From the NCBI GenBank assembly GCA_902493125.1, contig CABUOF010000037.1, positions 1 through 20,934 on the forward strand: a DNA stretch of 20,934 nt. Direction: 5' to 3'. Position numbers and translations under genes: made by a program. Positions 15,184 through 20,934 of the stretch are shown piece after piece. The notes below the pieces were generated by a model. The model saw only the letters and a list, made by a program, of their open reading frames with translations, was not told the origin of the DNA and did no database searches. This stretch comes from an uncultured Collinsella sp. (GTDB taxonomy: Bacteria; Actinomycetota; Coriobacteriia; Coriobacteriales; Coriobacteriaceae). Numbering within the stretch: the first letter of the stretch is position 1; each line of letters opens with the position of its first letter.

Positions 15184-17316
15184 GTGGCAAAAAAGCCTCA
15201 GCACGCTCAGAACAACCAGCGCAGTCAGCAGGGCAAACAAGGCCAGCAGCAAAAGCGCGGCGGTAAGGCGCAGGGCTCGCGACCCACGCATGCCTCAGCA
15301 GCACCCTCACGCCCCTGGCGTCCGGGCCGCGACAAGTTCCTCCCCGTCAGCCGCGCCGACATGGATGCGCGCGGCTGGGACCAGTGCGACTTTGTCTACA
15401 TCTGCGGCGACGCCTACGTGGACCACCCCAGCTTTGGCATGGCCATCGTCAGCCGCGTACTCGACGCGCACGGCTACAAGGTGGGCATCATCTGCCAGCC
15501 CGACTGGACTGATCCCGCCAGCATCAGCGTGCTCGGCGAGCCGCGCCTGGGCTTTCTGGTCAGCGCGGGCAACATGGACTCCATGGTCAACCACTATTCG
15601 GTGACCAAGCACCGCCGCCACACCGACGCCTATACCCCCGGTGGCGAGGAGGGGCGCCGTCCCAACCGAGCCGTCACGGTCTACGGCAACCTCATCCGCC
15701 AGACGTTCAAGGACGCTCCCATCATCATCGGCGGCATCGAGGCAAGCCTGCGCCGCCTGGCCCACTACGACTACTGGCAGGACAAGCTCAAGCGCTCGGT
15801 ACTGCTCGACTCGGGCGCCGACATCCTCATCTACGGCATGGGCGAGCACGCGATCGTCGAGATCGCCGACGCGCTCGACGCCGGACTGCCCGTCGATCAG
15901 ATTACCTATATCAACGGCACCGTTTACCGCACGGGTTCGCTCGACGAGGTCTACGACTACGACCTGCTGCCCAGCTGGGACGACCTTGTCGCCGACAAGC
16001 TCAACTACGCGCGCAGCTTTAATGTGCAGCAGCAGAATATGGACCCCATCACCGGGCATCGCCTGGTAGAGCCCTACCCCAACAGCGTCTATGTGGTGCA
16101 GAACCCGCCGTCGGCGACGCTCACCACCGACGAGATGGACGAGGTGGCCGAACTCCCCTACGCACGCGATTGGCATCCCGACTACGACGCGGCGGGCGGC
16201 GTGCCGGCCTTTGCCGAGATCAAGTTTTCCATCAGCTCCAACCGCGGCTGTTTTGGCGAGTGCTCGTTTTGCGCGCTCACCTTCCATCAGGGTCGCGTGC
16301 TGCAGATGCGCAGTCACGACTCGATCATGCGCGAAGCCGAGCTGCTCACGCGCGATCCCGAGTTTAAGGGCTACATCAACGACGTGGGCGGACCGACGGC
16401 TAACTTTAGCCGCCCGGCCTGCGACAAGCAGCTCAAGCACGGCGTGTGCAAGAACAAGCGTTGCCTGTGGCCGAGCGTGTGCAAGAACATGGTGGTCGAC
16501 GAGAGCGGCTACACGCAGCTGCTGCGCGACCTGCGTCAGCTGCCGGGCGTCAAGAAGGTCTTTGTCCGCAGCGGCATCCGTTTTGACTACACCATGGCCG
16601 ATGCCTCGGACGAGTTTTTGCGCGAGCTGCTGGAACACCATGTCTCGGGCCAGCTACGCGTGGCACCCGAGCACGTGAGCGACGCGGTGCTCTCCGTAAT
16701 GGGCAAGCCGAGCCGCGCCGTCTACGATGCGTTCTGTCGTAAATTTGAACGCCTGAACCGCGAATACGGACTCAAGCAGTACGTAGTGCCGTACCTAATC
16801 TCGAGCCATCCCGGCTCAACGATGAAGGAAGCAGTGGACCTTGCCGAGGCCGTGCGCGACATGGGCTACATGCCCGAACAGGTGCAGGACTTCTACCCCA
16901 CCCCGTCCACCATGTCAACGTGCATGTACTACACCGGCGTGGATCCGCGCACCATGCAGCCGATCTACGTGGCGCGCGACCCGCACGAGAAGGCCATGCA
17001 GCGTGCGCTCATCCAGTATCGCAAGCCCGAGAACTACAAGCTCGTGCGCGAGGCGCTGGAAAAGGCTGGCCGCCGCGATCTGATCGGCTACACCAAGCAT
17101 TGCCTGATTCGTCCCGTGCCCCCGCGCCCGGGCGAGACATCTGCTGGCGGTGGGCATGGAACCAGCAAGAAGGGCGGCAAGCCGCACGGTGGCGCCGGCA
17201 AGGGGCCCAAGGGTAGCAAGGGGCACAGCGGCATGTCGCGCGCACAGAACACTGCCGGTCGCAATCGCGCGGCCCAGGGGCGTCAGGGCGCCAACGGAGG
17301 CGGACGCCGCAACTAG
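15184..17316 (+). CDS. ygiQ: YgiQ family radical SAM protein
   Basis: A 710-residue member of the YgiQ family (UPF0313 N-terminal domain, radical SAM core, DUF3362-type C-terminus), close to the usual length. The N-terminal part starts at FLPVSRADMDARGWDQCDFVY, and the radical SAM cluster motif CFGECSFC has Cys at 356, 360 and 363. Further conserved sections are SSNRGCFG, RVAPEHVS and ISSHPGSTMKEAVDLA. The family's substrate is not established. I chose GTG 15184 because CGGGAGGG ends 3 nt before it and the longer frame from 14998 would start inside unrelated sequence. The first 45 or so residues are rich in Gln, Lys and Arg, and the last 55 are rich in Gly, Lys and Arg; both look disordered and could bind RNA. 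The stop overlaps that of the convergent CPBP gene in a shared CTAG. Confidence 0.93.
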   Translation: MAKKPQHAQNNQRSQQGKQGQQQKRGGKAQGSRPTHASAAPSRPWRPGRDKFLPVSRADMDARGWDQCDFVYICGDAYVDHPSFGMAIVSRVLDAHGYKVGIICQPDWTDPASISVLGEPRLGFLVSAGNMDSMVNHYSVTKHRRHTDAYTPGGEEGRRPNRAVTVYGNLIRQTFKDAPIIIGGIEASLRRLAHYDYWQDKLKRSVLLDSGADILIYGMGEHAIVEIADALDAGLPVDQITYINGTVYRTGSLDEVYDYDLLPSWDDLVADKLNYARSFNVQQQNMDPITGHRLVEPYPNSVYVVQNPPSATLTTDEMDEVAELPYARDWHPDYDAAGGVPAFAEIKFSISSNRGCFGECSFCALTFHQGRVLQMRSHDSIMREAELLTRDPEFKGYINDVGGPTANFSRPACDKQLKHGVCKNKRCLWPSVCKNMVVDESGYTQLLRDLRQLPGVKKVFVRSGIRFDYTMADASDEFLRELLEHHVSGQLRVAPEHVSDAVLSVMGKPSRAVYDAFCRKFERLNREYGLKQYVVPYLISSHPGSTMKEAVDLAEAVRDMGYMPEQVQDFYPTPSTMSTCMYYTGVDPRTMQPIYVARDPHEKAMQRALIQYRKPENYKLVREALEKAGRRDLIGYTKHCLIRPVPPRPGETSAGGGHGTSKKGGKPHGGAGKGPKGSKGHSGMSRAQNTAGRNRAAQGRQGANGGGRRN

Positions 17317-18224
17317 GGCAGCGGTGCGCTCGCTGCGTCCATCCCACACGCGTGGCGCAGCGAGCGCATTGCCTCAACGAGGATGACGCCGGCGATAGCG
17401 ACCGTAATTGCCGCGTCGAGCGGCGTGTTCACAAACCAGAGCAACGCCATGAGATACGACCCGGCGTTAAAGGCAAAGTGCAGCAGGATCGTGTAGCGGA
17501 GCTTTCCGGTCGTCACGAGCACCCAACCAAAGATGAGGCCGGCGGCACCCGCGTAGCAACCTTGCACCCAATTCATGTGCATAAAGCCGAAGATTGCCGC
17601 CTGCAGCACAATCGCCGCAGCGATACCCCACGTGCCTGGGGCCGCCCAGGGCACCATGGCGCCGTCCTGCGCGCTCGCACGACGCCGGCGCTTCCAAAGT
17701 GGGCGGCACTGCGGATTAAACGCTCGGAGCGAAAACTCAATAATAATGCCGCGCACCAGCAGCTCTTCACAAAACGGGGCGCCGAGCACCGTGGTCAGGA
17801 CGGCGAGATAGCTGGTGTCACCCATGCCTGTTTCCTCGACAAGCTCGCTGTAGTCGGCCGCGGCATCGGGCAACAACGACAGCGCGGCGTCGGTCACGTA
17901 GCCAACAACCACCTGCAGGGCCAGGCCGATCACGATAACGCAGGCGATGCGTTTCCACGCCCCACGCGCTCCCCCGCCGAGCGGGTGCTCGCTTTGCCGG
18001 CGTGCCATAAACGAACGCGGCCACAGATAACGCCACCACAGCAGCGCCATCAAAAACGATGCTGTCTGCGCGACGGCCTGAAGCAATTGAATGTCGAGGT
18101 CATCGATCGAAAAACCCATGAACACCGATGCGACGCCAAGGGCGGAAAACAAAACGACGCTCAGGGCAATATCGGCAGCGACGACGCCAAAACAGGCAAG
18201 CGCCCAAATCATCGCATTGAGCAT
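17313..18224 (-). CDS. CPBP family intramembrane metalloprotease homologue
   Basis: A 303-residue membrane protein with the CPBP (CAAX-protease and bacteriocin-processing, Abi) motifs: EELLVRG with E153, E154 and R158; FGFMH with H216; and HFAFN with H249 and N253. About seven hydrophobic segments are visible. These are the expected metal and catalytic residues, so it should be an active protease rather than a decoy; its substrate is unknown. Start ATG 18224 is preceded by GGGAGGAGG. A basic insertion (KRRRRASAQDGAMV, about 178-191) interrupts the region between the second-last conserved motifs. The gene starts 23 bp after the antitoxin stop and may be cotranscribed with it. Its stop overlaps the ygiQ stop by 4 bp. 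Confidence 0.85.
   Translation of the reverse strand: MLNAMIWALACFGVVAADIALSVVLFSALGVASVFMGFSIDDLDIQLLQAVAQTASFLMALLWWRYLWPRSFMARRQSEHPLGGGARGAWKRIACVIVIGLALQVVVGYVTDAALSLLPDAAADYSELVEETGMGDTSYLAVLTTVLGAPFCEELLVRGIIIEFSLRAFNPQCRPLWKRRRRASAQDGAMVPWAAPGTWGIAAAIVLQAAIFGFMHMNWVQGCYAGAAGLIFGWVLVTTGKLRYTILLHFAFNAGSYLMALLWFVNTPLDAAITVAIAGVILVEAMRSLRHACGMDAASAPLP
17325..17368. repeat. 13-bp inverted repeat inside the CPBP 3' end
   Basis: TGCGCTCGCTGCG (17325-17337) and CGCAGCGAGCGCA (17356-17368) are perfect complements with an 18-nt loop that contains CACGCGTG. It begins 9 bp past the ygiQ stop and is inside the last codons of CPBP. With no spacer between the convergent genes, it may be the only structure that stops ygiQ transcription. 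A U-tract is missing. Confidence 0.6.
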
Positions 18225-18239
18225 GCCAACCTCCTCCCG

Positions 18240-18291
18240 ACGACTAGTCATTGGGGACGTTCTTCAACGACTAGCTGTTGGGGACACTCTT
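18240..18291. repeat. Tandem direct repeat, about 27 nt, two copies
   Basis: Copy 1 starts ACGACTAGTCATTGGGGACG (18240) and copy 2 ACGACTAGCTGTTGGGGACA (18267), offset by exactly 27 bases; they differ at about five positions in the first 23. Both contain TTGGGGAC. Copy 1 is almost entirely downstream of the antitoxin codons for the final residues, and copy 2 is coding. Read on the minus strand, they encode CPQ and RPQ at matching places in the antitoxin tail. No third copy is visible in the window. Confidence 0.7.
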
Positions 18292-18469
18292 TGCCAAAGG
18301 CCCCGCTGGGCGAGATGTCGAACGGGAAGGTGCCGCAGCGATTGAACGCGGCGATAAACATGCGGATGGCGTTGGACGGCGTGGTGCCCACGAGCTGGGT
18401 TGCCGCCGCGAAGGCTGCCTTCTCCTCGGGCAAGACCTTCGCGACTACGGGGGTCATGTGTTCTGCCAT
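18248..18469 (-). CDS. RelB/DinJ-like antitoxin, apparently orphan
   Basis: A 73-residue protein resembling RelB/DinJ antitoxins: ribbon-helix-helix start MTPVVAKVLPEEKAAFAAA, then TTPSNAIRMFIAAFNRCGTFPFDI, matching the SNAI-x-MF core of the family. These proteins bind their own promoter and neutralise a YafQ/RelE-type ribonuclease toxin. The usual length is about 85-95, and no toxin gene lies on either side: upstream is a non-coding region and downstream a CPBP protease. The last dozen residues, CPQQLVVEERPQ, are encoded by the tandem repeat, so the native C-terminal toxin-binding region may be replaced. Start ATG 18469 follows AAGGAAG. Alternatively it is a free-standing transcription regulator. 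Confidence 0.72.
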   Translation of the reverse strand: MAEHMTPVVAKVLPEEKAAFAAATQLVGTTPSNAIRMFIAAFNRCGTFPFDISPSGAFGKECPQQLVVEERPQ

Positions 18470-18504
18470 GGCGCTTCCTTTTTGAAACGACGGTAGTGCG
18501 GATA

Positions 18505-18561
18505 GATGCGGGCCACGCGGCTGGGCGACGGGCTGTGAAGGCAACCCGATTGGCCCGCATC
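18505..18561. repeat. 10-bp inverted repeat in the antitoxin leader
   Basis: GATGCGGGCC (18505-18514) and GGCCCGCATC (18552-18561) are perfect complements with a 37-nt spacer, 36-92 bp upstream of the antitoxin start. It may fold in the leader RNA; no other support. Confidence 0.35.
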
Positions 18562-18573
18562 CGGAGTTTGTTT

Positions 18574-18618
18574 CTGCGGCGTTGGTATTACTTAGTATTC
18601 CTAAGTATTACCCCGCAG
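18574..18618. promoter_or_regulatory. Imperfect palindrome upstream of the antitoxin, candidate operator
   Basis: GGTATTACTTAG (18584-18595) and CTAAGTATTACC (18601-18612) pair with one mismatch around TATTC, enclosed by CTGCGG (18574-18579) and CCGCAG (18613-18618). An AT-rich palindrome upstream of a ribbon-helix-helix gene fits an autoregulatory operator. It could also be a terminator for the ABC operon ending at 18685, but no U-tract follows on the minus strand. Confidence 0.45.
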
Positions 18619-18684
18619 ATAGAATACCACACCCGACCCCATGGGGACGGAGAAAAACGAATCATATTGTTGCTGAGTTAGTAT

Positions 18685-20061
18685 TTAGAGCGTGATGATG
18701 TCCGAGATATCGAGGGCCTGAGCGTCGACGAAATCGTGCGTGGCAAGCAAGAGCGTGCGGCTGTCGAGCAGGTCGAGCACGACCTTGGTCGTCGCATCGC
18801 GCGCGGCGGCATCCAGGCCGGTAAAGGGCTCGTCAAGAATCACCGCGCCGCCCGGGCACAGCAGGGCTCGAGCGATCTCGACACGACGGCGCTGCCCGCC
18901 CGAAAGCTCAGCCACGCGAACATGCACGTCGATTCCCGGCACCAACCGGCGCAGCAAGGTCGTAGCGTTCGAAGCATCCACGCGCGCATCGGCACACACC
19001 AGCACGTTATCCAAAGCCGAGCTGCCCTCTACCAAGCGTGCATCCTGAAACACCATCGAGCACGGCGCGCACTCCCCCGCTGCCAACGAAAGCAGCGTCG
19101 ACTTGCCCATGCCCGAAGCGCCCATCACGCAGATACGCCCACCCGCAGGCACGTTGAGCACCAGACCATCCAGCGCCGGCGCCCAGGGCGCACGATCGCC
19201 CACGGCAAGCGCAAGCTCCGCTGCGGCGCCATCGCTCGCAGCCCCCGCACGCCCGCGCAGTCCATGCCCATGCGCCCGCACGGCCGCGCGCCACGCCACG
19301 GGTCCCGAAACCCGCAGCAGCCACACCAGCACGCGCTCACACGCCCACGAGGCGGCAACGACCAGCACGGTCCACGCCAGCAAATCAGCCGTCTCAACCA
19401 AAAGCTTTGCCTGATAGATGCGCTCGCCCACGGTGCCCACCGCCATGCCGATCAGCTCGGCTGCCACGCCGGCCTTCCAGCTCATGCCGATCACGGCGCG
19501 GGCGCACGAAAGCACAAACGGCAGGACTTCGCGCCAGGTATGGGCGCAAAACAGGCGCCAGCCGCGCACGCCATGCAGACGGAACATCTGCTCCAGCGGT
19601 TTATTCACCTGTGCCAAGCCCTCGGCCAGCGAAAAATACACGCCCGGCAGCGCCATCAAAAAGACCGCGGCGATGCTCACGCGCGCCGATCCCAGCCAAA
19701 TGAGCAGCAGGACCACCACGCAGGCAACCGGCGTCGCCTTAACAAACGAAAGTGCCGGAGCCACCAGGCGCGCAAACGCCCGCAACCGTGACGAAATCCC
19801 GGCAAGCACGCCACCACACACCGCGGCAAGCGCCAGCCCGCCCAGTATCCGCGCGCCCGAGCCCACCAAAATCGCCCAGGTACCGCCATCGCACACCAGG
19901 CGCAGCAGCGCCAAGGCAACAGCACCCGGCCCCGGCAAGATCAGTGGCTGCGCCACCAGCGCCGCCGCGAAGACCCACGCGGCAAGCCAAAAGGCGGCGA
20001 CGGCACCTGCTGCCGCCACCGCCTTCATACGCTCTGTCATGTGTCGAGCAAACGCACGCAC
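18685..20061 (-). CDS. Fused ABC permease-ATPase, NitT/TauT (nitrate/sulfonate) type importer
   Basis: A 458-residue single polypeptide joining a permease and an ATPase that are separate proteins in most importers of this class. Residues 12-250 are a BPD-transport-type permease with about six membrane segments and the cytoplasmic coupling loop near 157-181 (EQMFRLHGVRGWRLF, conserved Gly164). A short linker leads to the ATPase: Walker A GASGMGKST (314-322), Q-loop VFQDARL (337-343), signature ELSGGQRRR (385-393), Walker B AVILDEPF (406-413) and H-loop H442. Only 16 residues separate Walker A from the Q-loop glutamine, against about 40 in typical ATPases, and the domain totals about 170-180 residues. 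It starts at GTG 20061, 3 bp after the binding-protein stop, with GGAG 7 nt upstream. Substrate is not shown; nitrate, sulfonates and thiamine precursors are known for relatives. Confidence 0.85.
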   Translation of the reverse strand: MRAFARHMTERMKAVAAAGAVAAFWLAAWVFAAALVAQPLILPGPGAVALALLRLVCDGGTWAILVGSGARILGGLALAAVCGGVLAGISSRLRAFARLVAPALSFVKATPVACVVVLLLIWLGSARVSIAAVFLMALPGVYFSLAEGLAQVNKPLEQMFRLHGVRGWRLFCAHTWREVLPFVLSCARAVIGMSWKAGVAAELIGMAVGTVGERIYQAKLLVETADLLAWTVLVVAASWACERVLVWLLRVSGPVAWRAAVRAHGHGLRGRAGAASDGAAAELALAVGDRAPWAPALDGLVLNVPAGGRICVMGASGMGKSTLLSLAAGECAPCSMVFQDARLVEGSSALDNVLVCADARVDASNATTLLRRLVPGIDVHVRVAELSGGQRRRVEIARALLCPGGAVILDEPFTGLDAAARDATTKVVLDLLDSRTLLLATHDFVDAQALDISDIITL

Positions 20062-20064
20062 GGG

Positions 20065-20934
20065 CTACTCCATGTAGTAGAAATCATCAGCCGGGAGCTT
20101 GCCGCCCACGGCACTCGCGTCCGCGTCGGACAGCACCCGCAGATACCCGCCAAGCGCCGCCTTCATATCCTTGCCCGTCTGGCACACGAGCATGCACCCG
20201 GGAATCGCCTTCTCGGCGATCTTGGCGTTGTCCACGATGCCGGCATCGACCACGGCCTGCGCCCAGTCTGCCGGCGCCGCATTGACAGCCTTAACGCTCG
20301 CCGCATGGCAGCTCAAGAACTCCGCCACGGCCTCGGGATGTTCCTCGGCAAACGCGCGGCGCACCACGGTCACGCCCGTCAGCAGGCGCGAACCCGTGTC
20401 ACCCGCCAGCTCATCCCACACATCGGTCAGACTTACCGGCGCTGACAGCTTGCCTTCGCTCTTGGCGATGGCAGCGGTCTTGAACGGCTCCGGCAGCACG
20501 CCCACGGCAGACGGGTCGGCAAGCAGGGCCGACAGCACCTCGGTGGGCTCGCTCTTAAACTCGAGCGTCACCTGGCCGGTCAGGCCCGCGCGCTCCAGCA
20601 GGAAGTTCATGACGTACTCTGGCGTGGTGCCCTTGCCCGTCATGTAGACGGTGCGACCCGCCAGATCGCCAAACGAGGCCACATTCGCGTCGCCCGTCAC
20701 CACATTCAGCACGCCCAACGTGTTGATGTCGATGACCTGCACCGCGCCCTCGGTCTTGTTGTAGAGCACGCTCGCCACGTTGGCGGGCACCAGGGCAATG
20801 TCGATATCGCCCTGAATGACCTTGGGCACAATCTCATCGGCGGCAGTATTGATCGCAAAGTCGAACTCATTGTCCGTCTCGCCATCGGCCACCCGGTCCA
20901 TAAACTGCACCAGGCCAATCGAGGTCGGCCCCTT
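20065..20934 (-). CDS. ABC transporter substrate-binding protein, N-terminus beyond window
   Basis: The visible 289 residues are the C-terminal part of a NitT/TauT-type (NMT1/SsuA-like) periplasmic-binding-fold protein. They begin with KGPTSIGLVQFMD and contain AADEIVPKVIQGDIDIALVPANVASVLYNK split by the familiar pattern of this group, GVLNVVTGD, TGKGTTPEYVMNFLLERAG and VLPEPF. The signal or lipoprotein sequence is off-window. It is first in an operon with the fused permease-ATPase (3 bp gap), so it delivers the ligand to that transporter. The group is often found in Firmicutes and related bacteria with an unknown ligand, and no enzymes for a specific pathway adjoin. Assignment to family is firm; substrate is open. 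Confidence 0.88.
   Translation of the reverse strand, partial: KGPTSIGLVQFMDRVADGETDNEFDFAINTAADEIVPKVIQGDIDIALVPANVASVLYNKTEGAVQVIDINTLGVLNVVTGDANVASFGDLAGRTVYMTGKGTTPEYVMNFLLERAGLTGQVTLEFKSEPTEVLSALLADPSAVGVLPEPFKTAAIAKSEGKLSAPVSLTDVWDELAGDTGSRLLTGVTVVRRAFAEEHPEAVAEFLSCHAASVKAVNAAPADWAQAVVDAGIVDNAKIAEKAIPGCMLVCQTGKDMKAALGGYLRVLSDADASAVGGKLPADDFYYME

Noticed and set aside
15307..16641. 444-residue minus-strand frame opposite ygiQ
   Set aside because: Antisense to the radical SAM protein with its intact cluster motif; no domain in the mirror translation.
18240..18291. CRISPR array
   Set aside because: Only two imperfect direct units without spacers; no cas genes.

Overview
The window is high-GC bacterial DNA with tightly packed genes on both strands. 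Gene content (addB-addA without a Walker A motif in AddB, a YerC-type TrpR-like protein, an Rrf2 regulator next to cysK, YgiQ, YoaK/DUF1275) and base composition suggest a gut actinobacterium of class Coriobacteriia, possibly Collinsella. That placement is inferred from protein character only; no rRNA is present. I see no tRNA, rRNA, CRISPR array, transposase or integrase.

Layout. (1) 1-5996, minus strand: addB then addA, a RecBCD-like helicase-nuclease for double-strand break repair; addA runs off the left edge. (2) 6180-7736: a YerC/TrpR-like regulator (minus), a small PF04020 membrane protein (plus) and an Rrf2-type regulator with four cysteines (minus). (3) 7990-10210, plus strand: cysK (cysteine synthase), divergent from the Rrf2 gene, then mnmA (tRNA 2-thiouridylase). 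This makes a sulfur block: cysteine is made, then its sulfur is used in tRNA. (4) 10347-13164, minus strand: an M42 aminopeptidase and a FucO-type lactaldehyde reductase, separated by about 520 bp of structured non-coding DNA. (5) 13400-14116: an AT-rich insert with an unfamiliar LURP-one/tubby-like protein and a possible cysteine-rich micro-ORF. (6) 14196-18469: YoaK-family membrane protein (minus), YgiQ radical-SAM protein (plus), CPBP membrane protease homologue (minus) and an orphan RelB/DinJ-like antitoxin (minus). (7) 18685 to the right edge, minus strand: a NitT/TauT-type ABC importer whose permease and ATPase are fused in one polypeptide, preceded by its substrate-binding protein, which is cut by the window edge.

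The most unusual signals are not classical genes. There are several long perfect inverted repeats between genes: 27-bp arms at 10225-10295, 22-bp arms at 14130-14188 and 12-bp arms at 15112-15146. A 27-nt tandem repeat at 18240-18291 supplies the last codons of the antitoxin. Three of these four share a GGGAC core, which suggests a family of dispersed palindromic elements. The 11409-11914 gap holds two oppositely oriented hairpins sharing the 13-mer GGAGTATTCAGCA. The compact fused ABC permease-ATPase and the AddB with an incomplete Fe-S cysteine set are the most unusual proteins.
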